Part shown: positions 29,126 to 38,201 of the stretch, piece after piece
Layout of the letters: each line of letters opens with the position of its first letter
Numbering within the stretch: the first letter of the stretch is position 1
Assembly: GCA_002011035.2 (NCBI GenBank)
Contig: MTLY02000002.1
Location: 248,001 to 312,000 of the forward strand
From: Candidatus Hecatella orcuttiae
GTDB taxonomy: Archaea > Thermoproteota > Bathyarchaeia > Hecatellales > Hecatellaceae
DNA length: 64,000 nucleotides
Direction: 5' to 3'
Notes under the pieces: generated by a model
Told to the model about the DNA's origin: nothing
The model's input: the letters and a program-made list of their open reading frames with translations, nothing else
Database searches by the model: none
Translations under genes and position numbers: made by a program

Positions 29126-29872
29126 TTGGACAAGTTACACCGAAACATTTCAGAAGCATTCAACCTTCGCAGCGGGGAAATAGTTACATTGGTGGGGGCG
29201 GGAGGGAAGACGACCTTCATGTTCACATTAGCCCAAGAACTGGCTTCTCAAGGTAAAAAAGTCATCACAACCACCACCACAAAAATCTGGGTACCTGCCA
29301 ACGGAGAAACTGAGCGCTTCATCGTAGATGTTGAAGGAAACCTTCCCTCCAACGTTTTCGAAAGACATCATCACGCAACCTGCGTAACACGAGTTTTTAG
29401 GGAAAACCTACGTGACAAAGCTGAGGGAGTTAACCCTCAAAAGATAGGGGAATGGCTGTCAGCCCTCAAACCACACTGCATCATCGTGGAGGCTGACGGA
29501 GCAAGAGGCAAACCCTTCAAAGCCCCCGCAAGCTATGAGCCGGTGATACCTCCGGATACAACCCTCTACATACCCATGGTAAGCGTAGAGGTTTTGGGGA
29601 AAAAACTGACCGCTGAGGCTGCTCACCGACCTGAAATCGTCGCCAAGCTGACAGGCATAAACCACGGGGATAAGATCACCGCTTCCACCGTGGCGAAGGT
29701 GTTGAAGCATTATCTGCAGATGACCCCGTCCCAAGCCCGCTCCATAGTTTTTGTGAACAAGCTCCTTTCTGAAGAAGACGTTAAAAAAGTCATGCCCTTG
29801 GCAGAGCATCTGAAAGGGGAAAAAATAGTCTTCGGCGACGTTCACTCCAAAAAATTCTGGAAGATAACCTGA
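29126..29872 (+). CDS. yqeC: YqeC-like putative selenium-dependent hydroxylase accessory protein
   Basis: IVTLVGAGGKTTFMFTLAQELASQGKKVITTTTTKIW; IIVEADGARGKPFKAPA. Confidence 0.8.
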   Translation: MDKLHRNISEAFNLRSGEIVTLVGAGGKTTFMFTLAQELASQGKKVITTTTTKIWVPANGETERFIVDVEGNLPSNVFERHHHATCVTRVFRENLRDKAEGVNPQKIGEWLSALKPHCIIVEADGARGKPFKAPASYEPVIPPDTTLYIPMVSVEVLGKKLTAEAAHRPEIVAKLTGINHGDKITASTVAKVLKHYLQMTPSQARSIVFVNKLLSEEDVKKVMPLAEHLKGEKIVFGDVHSKKFWKIT

Positions 29873-29918
29873 ACTTGTCCACTGCTTTTCTCTTCGAACG
29901 AGAAGCTTAGCCGGACGC

Positions 29919-30989
29919 CTATTCCTTAAGCCTATGCCTGTCAAGTATGGGAAGCAGCTTATCTATCTCTATTTCTCCAACACCCACCGCCGAGTCCGCA
30001 GCGCCGTAGGTGACCAGCAGCCTATTGGCTGCCTTTTGAATGCCGCAGGGGAAAACCGTGTAGGGCCTTTCTCCGTAGAGTTCATAGCTCATCTTAGGCT
30101 CCATGATATAGTGGGGAGTAACCGCCGTCAACCTAACCTCTTCCTCGCAGCTCAGTAGGACGGCGAAAACCCGGTAGCCTTCAAAGCGTCTGTCCACCCC
30201 ATGGACTAGTAGCAGGTATTCTCCGCCTCCAACCTCCACAGGAGGTGTCGCCCAGCCGAGTTTCGCCTCAAAGCTCGCTGGGTTCATGAGCACCGTGGTT
30301 TCTGTAACCACCACTTCTGACAGCCCGCTGTCGGTCTTTTCCAAAATATCTATTGGCACCTTGCTCACCGCTAAGTAGAAGTTTTCATCGGTGAGATGCG
30401 GCCTGTGGAATAGGAAGAGTTCTCTTTTCTTAGTCTTAAGCAGAAAGGCGTCTTTGTCGCTGACGACTTGTTTTCTTATTTCTTTAGTCAGCCGGAAAAC
30501 GTAGTTTTTTCTCCAATTTTTTAGATCCTTTGAAACAGCTGTAATTGGAAGGGTTCTTTCAACTCTGATTGCCGGGTTGAAGTAGTTCACCGTCCTCCCG
30601 CAGTAGGTCATCATCAACTTATCGTCTATGCGGTAGACGCGGGGGTCTTCGATTCCCCAAAAGTCGTATTCGCTGTCGGGGCAGAGGATGAGCTCCACAG
30701 GGTAATGGCTGACGCTTAGATATCCTTCGTATATGTCTGATAAACCGGCTTCCAGCATAGCCACAGCGCTGGTGTAGGTGAAATAGCCCAGCACGATGCG
30801 GAGGTAGATCCTGATGGTTTCGTTTTCAACGCTTAGGGAAGGGTTAAAAATAGTTGTAGGGTTCTCTACCGGGTAATTTTTCAAATGAACCCTGTTGGCA
30901 GTTATCACACCGAGTCTTTTAACAAGGTCTAAGGTTTTAAACTCCCTCAGATTCCCAGCCTTCGCCGCTTCTCTTGAAACCTTGAACAT
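29919..30989 (-). CDS. Glycoside hydrolase family 130-like (phosphorylase) protein
   Basis: NPTTIFNPSLSVENETIRIYLRI... FWGIEDPRVYRIDDKLMMTYCGR... VTYGAADSAVGVGEI. Confidence 0.78.
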   Translation of the reverse strand: MFKVSREAAKAGNLREFKTLDLVKRLGVITANRVHLKNYPVENPTTIFNPSLSVENETIRIYLRIVLGYFTYTSAVAMLEAGLSDIYEGYLSVSHYPVELILCPDSEYDFWGIEDPRVYRIDDKLMMTYCGRTVNYFNPAIRVERTLPITAVSKDLKNWRKNYVFRLTKEIRKQVVSDKDAFLLKTKKRELFLFHRPHLTDENFYLAVSKVPIDILEKTDSGLSEVVVTETTVLMNPASFEAKLGWATPPVEVGGGEYLLLVHGVDRRFEGYRVFAVLLSCEEEVRLTAVTPHYIMEPKMSYELYGERPYTVFPCGIQKAANRLLVTYGAADSAVGVGEIEIDKLLPILDRHRLKE

Positions 30990-31138
30990 AACCGCGCCAA
31001 CAACTCCCCGGCTGGTTGCCTTAAAATAAATTTTAGGCGATGCTCTGCCCTTTTAGTTTTTATGCACCAAATCCTAGCATAATAGAAACAGACGGAATAG
31101 AAACGGCCATTCTACGGTGAAGCTTTTGCTGTCATCTC

Positions 31139-31618
31139 TTACTTCTCCCCGGGAAGTTTGAGCTGGGCTTCTTTGCGGGTTTTAAGAACGGTTATGACTT
31201 TTGTGTCTGTGATGTTGGGGGAAGAGCGTATTTTCCCCACTACGATGTTTCTCAAGTCTTCGTTGGTTTTCACCCGTACTTTGGCGATGATGTCGTATTC
31301 CCCGTGAGTTTCATGGATCTCCAGTACTTCATCCATGCTTTCAAGACTTTTAACCACCTCTTCGATGGTGTTGGGTTTCACGTTGATCTCGATGAAGGCA
31401 GCTACAGCTTTCTCCACCCGGGTGGGCGCCAACACGGTGGTGAATTTTTCGATGACGCCAGTTTCCTGAAGTTTCTTAACCCTCGCGTGGACGGTGGGGT
31501 CGGAAACACCCAGCTCTTTGGCTATTTCTACGAAAGGCTTTCTGGAGTCTTCTTGGAGCATTCGGATGATTTTTTTGTCAAGGTCGTCTATTTCTGTATC
31601 TTGACTCATCGTTCCCAA
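31139..31618 (-). CDS. Lrp/AsnC family transcriptional regulator
   Basis: DLDKKIIRMLQEDSRKPFVEIAKELGVSDPTVHARVKKLQETGVIEKFT plus RAM domain. Confidence 0.93.
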   Translation of the reverse strand: MGTMSQDTEIDDLDKKIIRMLQEDSRKPFVEIAKELGVSDPTVHARVKKLQETGVIEKFTTVLAPTRVEKAVAAFIEINVKPNTIEEVVKSLESMDEVLEIHETHGEYDIIAKVRVKTNEDLRNIVVGKIRSSPNITDTKVITVLKTRKEAQLKLPGEK

Positions 31619-31779
31619 ACTTCAGTTACTAGGTTTCGCATATATATAAATTTTATTAGATAATTTTGTTAAAAGGTTGTCTAAAATTAGAAAGACTAAT
31701 TATTAAGGTAAGTTTATTTAGAAGTTCTAACTTAAAGCTACTGGAAAAACTGCGAGGGAAGGCTGAGAGGTGTTCTCAG

Positions 31780-32622
31780 ATGAGCGTCGACGTTGTAATG
31801 GTGGTGAAAAACGGAAGTCCCCATCTGAGAGAATGCCTCAACAGCCTCTACGCCAACGTACCCGTAAACAAGCTTATCGTGGTGGACGGAGGCTCCGAGG
31901 ATGGCACCCTTTCTATTGTTAGGAGATATTCTCGCACCTTGATACTCAACGACGACGGTGGCACTAGAGCTACGGCTAGGCAGAAAGGGATAGAGTCTGT
32001 GGAAACCGACTGGTTCATGTTTCTTGACAGCGATGTCATCCTTTCCCCCAACTGGTTCGCGAGGGTTTCACCTTACATGTCCATCCCCAGCATCGGTGCT
32101 GTGCAGGGAGTGGACTTGCCGCTTTGCGATGAGGTTCAAATATTCAACAGGTCGGTGAGCCGCATCTGGAAGAACACTCAACCTTTCAACCTAGGCCTTC
32201 CCGTGGTGAAGGGTATCTTTACAGGCGACACCCTCATTCGAAGGGAAGCCGTGGCTGGGATACGGATTCCTCCATACCTTCACGTGTATGAGGACCGCTA
32301 TATTCGAAGCTACATAGAGAAAAGAGGATACAAGTGGGTCGTCGCTCCCGAGGCTGCTTGCATTCACTACACGCGCAGAAAAAGCCTCGACGCCTACTAC
32401 CTCGGCTTTATCGATACATCTTTAAATAATGATGGAATGAAGGGGAGCCTACCTCACCTCCTGAAAAACGCAGCTGTGTGTTTGCCGGGTATGTTGGTTA
32501 ACCCTAGGGTTACGGCAAAATGCCTTAAACTCCTCCTCTGGAATTTGGTGGGCTCACTTAAAGCCATATCCACCAAGCCTGTTTTGGATAAGGGGTTGTC
32601 CTCGGATATCGCAGGGTATTGA
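31780..32622 (+). CDS. Family 2 glycosyltransferase
   Basis: VDVVMVVKNGSPHLRECLNSL... KLIVVDGGSEDGTLSIV... WFMFLDSDVIL; ATG at 31780 preferred. Confidence 0.88.
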   Translation: MSVDVVMVVKNGSPHLRECLNSLYANVPVNKLIVVDGGSEDGTLSIVRRYSRTLILNDDGGTRATARQKGIESVETDWFMFLDSDVILSPNWFARVSPYMSIPSIGAVQGVDLPLCDEVQIFNRSVSRIWKNTQPFNLGLPVVKGIFTGDTLIRREAVAGIRIPPYLHVYEDRYIRSYIEKRGYKWVVAPEAACIHYTRRKSLDAYYLGFIDTSLNNDGMKGSLPHLLKNAAVCLPGMLVNPRVTAKCLKLLLWNLVGSLKAISTKPVLDKGLSSDIAGY

Positions 32623-32637
32623 AGGGGTGAAAAGTCC

Positions 32638-33771
32638 ATGAAAATAGGTATGATGACGTTGTGGAACTGTTCAGGAGGCCCATCTATCCACGCTGAGCTT
32701 ATCGGCAGAGAATGGGTGAGAATGGGGCATGAGCTAATTGTGTTCTCTAATTTCAAATCCGACTTTCCCCGCTACTGGCAGGTGGACGGGCAGCTCTTCC
32801 CTCACGAAATGCTTGTGCGAGAAGATGAACCCTACGTTGTGAGAAATTTTACTATCCCCAGCTGGACGTCCTACTCGCTTTTGGACACGGGTCCTATTTT
32901 AAACGCTGACTTCGACGTGTTTGTGGCCCAGAACTTGGAACTTCTTCCAATGCGGGAGTTGCTTAAAGTTTTCCCCAAGATTAAGGCGAAAGCTAAAACT
33001 GTTCTCATTCTCCATGAAGGCCGACTGCCTCAGGATCCGGATTTTTACAGGTTTTCGTGGGACAGTGTGGTATGCTTCGATGAACGTTATTTAAGCCTGT
33101 TTAGGAACGTATTCCCCCACCTTAAGATAATCCGTTTTCCATGCCACCCGTGGAAGAGGGGAGACAAAGAGGCTGCCCGAAAGAAGCTAGGCCTCCCCTT
33201 GGACAGAAAGATAGTCTTGATCTTCGGTTTCAGGGTTGAAGACTACAGCCCCATCATCCCGCCTCTGGCAGAGGTGAACAGCAAGTTTCCCCTGACGGTT
33301 TTGGTTCTGAGCAGCAACCACGTTGGAATAAACAAACTTCTAAGCCTGCCCAAAGGAAAACTGGACATGAGAGTTCGAAAAGGTTTACTGAAGGTGGAAG
33401 ATCTCTACGAGTACCTCCACGCAGCCGACGCTCTCTGCATCTACAGGAAATCCGAACCCGACGCCGTGGTGCTGTCCAGCACCGCTTACTTGGCTCTAGG
33501 TTCAGGATGCCCTCTGGTGGTAAGTGACTGCAACTATTTTGAGGACCTAGACCAAGAGGTTATGAAGTACTCGAAGCCGGAAGAACTCAAGGACCGGCTT
33601 CTCGAAGTTTTTGAGGGCCAACCTAGTTTTAAGCGAAGCCAGCATGCGGCGAAAGAATTCGTCCGCTTGCACTCTTCTGAAAAAATTGCCCAAGAGTACA
33701 TTCAACTCTTCGAATCCCTAAGCCTCGAAGCCCGCTTGGTGGCGAAGACCCCGATGCCTACGACGGCATGA
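32638..33771 (+). CDS. GT-B fold (family 4-like) glycosyltransferase
   Basis: MKIGMMTLWNCSGGPSIHAELIGREWVRMGHELIVFSNF... KIVLIFGFRVEDYSPIIPPLAEV... YLALGSGCPLVVSDCNYF. Confidence 0.75.
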   Translation: MKIGMMTLWNCSGGPSIHAELIGREWVRMGHELIVFSNFKSDFPRYWQVDGQLFPHEMLVREDEPYVVRNFTIPSWTSYSLLDTGPILNADFDVFVAQNLELLPMRELLKVFPKIKAKAKTVLILHEGRLPQDPDFYRFSWDSVVCFDERYLSLFRNVFPHLKIIRFPCHPWKRGDKEAARKKLGLPLDRKIVLIFGFRVEDYSPIIPPLAEVNSKFPLTVLVLSSNHVGINKLLSLPKGKLDMRVRKGLLKVEDLYEYLHAADALCIYRKSEPDAVVLSSTAYLALGSGCPLVVSDCNYFEDLDQEVMKYSKPEELKDRLLEVFEGQPSFKRSQHAAKEFVRLHSSEKIAQEYIQLFESLSLEARLVAKTPMPTTA

Positions 33772-33900
33772 ACCAAAAAGAACAGACACCCCCCTTTTAC
33801 CTGACTTTTTAATTTTTTAACACCCTACTGTAGTGTCAGGGCAGAGCTTTCGCCCCTGCTAGGTGTCTTCAGAATTCATCTAACATGGGAAGAAATGGGA

Positions 33901-34017
33901 TGGTGGACCGGCCGGGACTTGAACCCGGGACCTTACGGGGCATCCAGCCGCCTTTCCGCATATTGGGGAAACCGTCCATGCCAAGCGGACGATCATTCCA
34001 CGCTGATCTACCGGCCC
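33901..34017 (-). tRNA. tRNA-Ala(GGC), CCA encoded, interrupted by two putative introns (33961-33978 and 33933-33953)
   Basis: Acceptor GGGCCGG/CCGGTCC with the G3:U70 pair diagnostic of tRNA-Ala; D arm GATC/GATC; anticodon stem TCCGC/GCGGA with loop TTGGCAT (anticodon at 33980-33982); T arm CCGGG-TTCAAGT-CCCGG; discriminator A and CCA. Predicted mature length 78 nt. Confidence 0.92.
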
Positions 34018-34108
34018 ATGAGGGGCGGATTAGCCAAGTTTCTGATAGGATGCGGAGCTTATTATTGTTTCTGCACGTTTATTGCTTCGGAACCCTCGAA
34101 AGCCGCCG

Positions 34109-34246
34109 TTAACAAGGCGTGAAAGTTTTCTTGAATTTTTTTGTTTCACCGTATCCGCAAGCAGCGCAGCGTTTTTTGATTATATGGTAGGCTCGGCGGC
34201 CGCAGCGTCTGCACCGCGTATGGACTGGTTTGTTGAATTTGCCCAT
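34109..34246 (-). CDS. rpl37e: Ribosomal protein L37e (45 aa from first ATG; N-terminus may be longer)
   Basis: Read by eye, absent from ORF track: [45 protein letters not shown]. Confidence 0.9.
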   Translation of the reverse strand: MGKFNKPVHTRCRRCGRRAYHIIKKRCAACGYGETKKFKKTFTPC

Positions 34247-34282
34247 GGAGATTGCCAGAGTGCTTGCCCCCTTCTGAAGATC

Positions 34283-34513
34283 TTAGGTTTTAGGCGGAGA
34301 GATCATGATGACGTTGTCGCCTCGGAGGATGATGGTTCCCAGCCCGCTGGCTTTGTCAGCCTCCGAAACATCTTCCGCTTCTCCCAACAGTAAATTCATA
34401 TGCTGGTCGAAGCCTTGAAGCCTACCTCGAATGCTTTTCCCGCCTCTCAATTTTACCAAGACAACTTTTCCGACGCTTTCCTCGAGAAGTTTTACCGCCA
34501 TATCATCAGGCAT
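34283..34513 (-). CDS. Lsm/Sm-like archaeal RNA-binding protein
   Basis: VLVKLRGGKSIRGRLQGFDQHMNLLLGEAED... IILRGDNVIMISPP. Confidence 0.95.
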   Translation of the reverse strand: MPDDMAVKLLEESVGKVVLVKLRGGKSIRGRLQGFDQHMNLLLGEAEDVSEADKASGLGTIILRGDNVIMISPPKT

Positions 34514-34615
34514 CAGGGTTCAACGCTCCTCAGTTTCTAGAATGGAGAGACATGGAATTATAAAAGTATCGCTGAAAAAATATTATGAGCATGGAAAGCC
34601 GCTGAGGTAAAAGCT

Positions 34616-35128
34616 GTGAAAAGACATTTCATAAAAGATAAAGAGTTCAAGGAACTGCTCCACCGGTTGCAGTCAAACTTGAAGTTGGAGATAAATTTGG
34701 AGGTTTTTCAAAAAGTTAAAGCTGAGAAGGTTGAATCCGACGGCTTAACTGTTTACCTTCTGGATAAGCAGCCTTTCATGGCTGAAACTAAACAGGGCTT
34801 ACTTCTTCCCACTCTTCTCTTTCATGAGGTTTTAAAAGCTCTGCCCATGCTGGTCATCGACCAAGGTGCTGTCCCTCACATATGCGCCGGAGCCGACGTG
34901 ATGAGGCCGGGGATGGTAAGCGTGGAGGGAGACTTCTCCGAGGGCGCCTTGCTTTCGGTGGTGGAGGAGAAACATCGGAAAACTGTCGCTTTGGCGCTGA
35001 GTTTGGCTTCCTCAACCGAAATAAGGGAGACTGCCCGTGGGAAGGTGGCTGAGAACCTTCACTATATAGGGGACAAGATTTGGAGGCTTTGCCAAAGTCT
35101 TAGGGCTGGGAAAGAAAGTCTTAAGTAA
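34616..35128 (+). CDS. PUA-domain RNA-binding protein (MCT-1-like)
   Basis: VPHICAGADVMRPGMVSVEGDFSEGALLSVVEEKHRKTVALALSL. Confidence 0.88.
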   Translation: MKRHFIKDKEFKELLHRLQSNLKLEINLEVFQKVKAEKVESDGLTVYLLDKQPFMAETKQGLLLPTLLFHEVLKALPMLVIDQGAVPHICAGADVMRPGMVSVEGDFSEGALLSVVEEKHRKTVALALSLASSTEIRETARGKVAENLHYIGDKIWRLCQSLRAGKESLK

Positions 35129-35180
35129 CAAAGAGCACCTATTTTATTAAATATACCCGCCGGTTAAGGTAAATTTAAAA

Positions 35181-35486
35181 ATGTCAACTTCAAGCCAAAC
35201 CGCGGAAGTTGAAGCTAAAACCCCTCCTACCTACGTGAAAGCCTTACCGTTGAGAGAATATTCAGACATAGAAAAAATCAAAAGCGACCTAGACTCGGGG
35301 AACATCCTCATCGTCAAGTTGACGCCTCTCGCCTCCAAAAACATCGAAGAAGTTAAGAGGGTGATAGACGAGCTTAAAGTCTACGCTGAAACCATCGGAG
35401 GAGACATCGCTAGGCTGGGTGAAGAGCGGATAGTCATCACCCCTCCACCCGTCAAAATCTGGCGCAAGGGGAAAAAGACGGATTAG
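35181..35486 (+). CDS. sepF: SepF-like cell division protein
   Basis: YVKALPLREYSDIEKIKSDLDSGNILIVKLTPLASKNIEEVKRVIDELKVYAETIGGDIARLGEERIVITPPPVKIWR. Confidence 0.9.
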   Translation: MSTSSQTAEVEAKTPPTYVKALPLREYSDIEKIKSDLDSGNILIVKLTPLASKNIEEVKRVIDELKVYAETIGGDIARLGEERIVITPPPVKIWRKGKKTD

Positions 35487-37396
35487 CAAAGCCTGAGGGT
35501 TTCCAGGTTTTCCGGGGCTAAGCTTTCTATTTTAAACATTCGCTCGATGGAGTTGGAGAGGCTTAGGCATTTGGATTTCTCGCCGTGGCAGATTATAATT
35601 CTCTGAGGCTTAGGACTGACTCTTTTGATAAAATTCAGAAGCTGGTTTCTGTCGCTGTGCCCTGAAAAGCCTTCGATGGATTCCACCCTCAACCTCACAT
35701 TGACCATTTCCACCTTGCCCTCAGCGTTCATCATGGCTACGTCCTTTAAGCCGTTCTGGATACGTCGGCCTAAGGTGCCGTCGATCTGGTAGCAGACGAA
35801 TATGAGGGTGTTCTTTTCGTCGGAGGCGAGCTGTTTGAAATACTCTAGGATAGGGCCGCCTTCCAGCATGCCTGAGGTGGCCAGAATCACGCAGGGCGGG
35901 CCTTCCATGGCTTCGCTTCTGGAGCTGGCGTGTTTTATGGTTACAAAGTAATCTGACTGGAAGGGGTTAACGTCCTCGTAGAGGATTTTACTCTGCAGTT
36001 CTTTGGAAAGATATTCAGGATAGGCGGTGTGGATGGCTGTAACCTCGTTTATCATGCCGTCGACAAAGATGGGAACCTCAGGGATCATTCCCGCACGCAA
36101 GTACTCGTTTAAAACCAGCATGATTTCCTGAGCCCTTCCCACGGCCAACACAGGTATCAGCACTTTCCCTCCTCTTCGCAGGGTTTCATCCACCACGTTG
36201 GCAAGCTTGCTTTCCACCTCGCCCCGATAGGGCATCACGTCTCCGGGGGCCCCGTAGGTGGACTCCATGATGAGGGTTTCAATCCTGGGGAAAGTCGTCG
36301 CGCTGGCTTCGAGGAGCATGGTGCGTAGAAACTTGAAGTCGCCTGTGTACACGATGTTATGGAGGCCTTCTCCTACGTGAATGTGGATGACCGAGGACCC
36401 CAGTATGTGGCCGGCGTTGTGGAGGGTTAATTTCACATCAGGAGCCACATCGGTGACTACGCCGTATTTGAGGGGAATAGCGTGGAGAACTGTCTCCCGC
36501 ACATCTTTTTGACTGTAGGGCAAGAGGGCGCCTTCCCTCGACAGGACATCCAGATAATCCAGCTGAAGCAGGGACATTAAGCTGAGGGTGGGTTCGGAGC
36601 AGTAAACCGGGCCGTCGTATCCGTACTTGTAGAGGAGGGGAAGCAACCCGCAGTGGTCGAGGTGAGCGTGAGAGATGACCACAGCGTCTAAATTTTCTAG
36701 GTCGAATTCGTTGATGTCAAGCCGGGGGAAGGCATCTTCAGGGTTGGTGGAGGCGGGATTTATTCCGCAGTCTATGAGGATGCTGCTCTCCCGGGTTCTC
36801 AGTATGTAAGCGGATCTGCCCACCTGCCTGCAGCCGCCCAAGGGAGTTAGGAGGACTTCTTGGGTTTTGGAGAAAGTCGGCCTGAAGATTCTTTCCCCCA
36901 CAGACCTCAGGATTCTTTCCCTATCTTTCACCTCTTTGTGCATGTAGTGGCGGATGTGGGCTATGATCTTCGAGGGAATAGGCGGAGTCCTCAGAACCCT
37001 CGGCCTCCATTTGGTAGCTTTGATTATTTCGTGGAGCATGTAGCCGTTTTTGGATATCACAAGGCCTGGTTTCTTGGCTTCGATGATAACTTCGCCCAGC
37101 GAATGGTCGAAGGTTATGCTGGTGATTTCCGCCTCCGGAGGCACGGCGGAGAGGATGAAGCGTTCAGCCTCCTTCTCAGGCATTCGGATGGAGGGGTCTG
37201 AGCGGAGGGTAATCCTCTTTCTGATGAGGTTTACGATGTCCGTTACAATGTAGCTCTGATCTAGAAGGATTTCAGGTTTTTTGGTGTAGATAGCCAGCCG
37301 AGGCCCTTCAAACTCTATTCTGGAAACTTCCGCCTCTTTGGGCACATGCTGTAAGATGACTTGGCGTATCTTAGATTGGATTTCTTCTCTGTTCAA
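35483..37396 (-). CDS. aCPSF1, KH-domain beta-CASP ribonuclease (transcription termination factor)
   Basis: KH domains followed by VVISHAHLDHCGLLPLLY metallo-beta-lactamase motif and beta-CASP (FVCYQIDGTLGRRIQ; ICHGEKSKCLSLS). Confidence 0.95.
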   Translation of the reverse strand: MNREEIQSKIRQVILQHVPKEAEVSRIEFEGPRLAIYTKKPEILLDQSYIVTDIVNLIRKRITLRSDPSIRMPEKEAERFILSAVPPEAEITSITFDHSLGEVIIEAKKPGLVISKNGYMLHEIIKATKWRPRVLRTPPIPSKIIAHIRHYMHKEVKDRERILRSVGERIFRPTFSKTQEVLLTPLGGCRQVGRSAYILRTRESSILIDCGINPASTNPEDAFPRLDINEFDLENLDAVVISHAHLDHCGLLPLLYKYGYDGPVYCSEPTLSLMSLLQLDYLDVLSREGALLPYSQKDVRETVLHAIPLKYGVVTDVAPDVKLTLHNAGHILGSSVIHIHVGEGLHNIVYTGDFKFLRTMLLEASATTFPRIETLIMESTYGAPGDVMPYRGEVESKLANVVDETLRRGGKVLIPVLAVGRAQEIMLVLNEYLRAGMIPEVPIFVDGMINEVTAIHTAYPEYLSKELQSKILYEDVNPFQSDYFVTIKHASSRSEAMEGPPCVILATSGMLEGGPILEYFKQLASDEKNTLIFVCYQIDGTLGRRIQNGLKDVAMMNAEGKVEMVNVRLRVESIEGFSGHSDRNQLLNFIKRVSPKPQRIIICHGEKSKCLSLSNSIERMFKIESLAPENLETLRLC

Positions 37397-37429
37397 AACG
37401 CTTCACGGCTTGAGAAAGCTTTGCTCAAA

Positions 37430-38065
37430 CTAAGTGGCAACATATTTGGCCTTTTCTTCTTCGGTGAGCTCCCTATAGCCTGCCTTGTCGATGATGGCCA
37501 CGTCGAAACTGTCTCCGCTGGCGGCATCCCTCTTCATGGCCGCCTTCACAGCCCTCACCACCAGAGGGACGGCTTCCTCCGTGGTTAGGTTCTCCTTGAA
37601 GCCGTCTTCTAATATTCCTAAAGCCACAGGGGAACCTGAACCTGTGGAAAAAAACTTCTCCTCCTCCGTCACACTTCCAAAGGGGTCGAGGGAGAAAATG
37701 TGAGCTCCCTCTGTATCCACACCTGCGACGATGGCTTGGAGGAGTAAGGGGATGTACCTGTTGTAGAACAGGAGGTTGGCAGCCAGCCTTGTGGCTGAGG
37801 CAACAGGCATAGGCCGTTTATGGGTTAGTTTGAAGAGGGCTGCGTTGGCTTTGAGGATGTCGACCACGTTTTGAGCGTCGGCGACAGCTCCTGCAATGGT
37901 CATGGCTAGGTGGTCGTCTATTTTATGGATTTTCTTCCCTTTCTTGTGGGCGATGAAGTATCCTGTGGTAACCCTAGTGTCGGTGGCTAAGGCAACTCCG
38001 TCCTTGCACACTACTCCGACGGTGGTAGTACCCTTGTGAATGCCGGCCCCATACAATCCCTGCAT
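37430..38065 (-). CDS. psmB: Proteasome beta subunit
   Basis: GTTTVGVVCKDGVALATDTRVTTGYFIAHKKGKKIHKIDDHLAMTIAGAVADAQ. Confidence 0.96.
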   Translation of the reverse strand: MQGLYGAGIHKGTTTVGVVCKDGVALATDTRVTTGYFIAHKKGKKIHKIDDHLAMTIAGAVADAQNVVDILKANAALFKLTHKRPMPVASATRLAANLLFYNRYIPLLLQAIVAGVDTEGAHIFSLDPFGSVTEEEKFFSTGSGSPVALGILEDGFKENLTTEEAVPLVVRAVKAAMKRDAASGDSFDVAIIDKAGYRELTEEEKAKYVAT

Positions 38066-38201
38066 AGATGAAGCAGCCCCTAAAAGGTGGCAAAAAGGCT
38101 TCTGAAAATCGGTTAACGATACTCTCGCCTAACTTAAAAATGTTTCTGAATAACGGTTAAAGAACACGCAAGATAGTTTGTAAAAAACAACACCGAAAAA
38201 T

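Noticed and set aside
33929-33954. Reading the 26-nt segment between anticodon stem and T stem as a long class II variable arm (Leu/Ser tRNA)
   Set aside because: G3:U70, the GGC anticodon and the overall sequence indicate tRNA-Ala, which is class I; a 21-nt BHB-framed intron explains the excess exactly.
33885-34122. Plus-strand ORFs over the tRNA locus
   Set aside because: Their N-termini (DRPGLEPGT..., GRDLNPGP...) are the classic spurious translation across a tRNA T-arm on the opposite strand.
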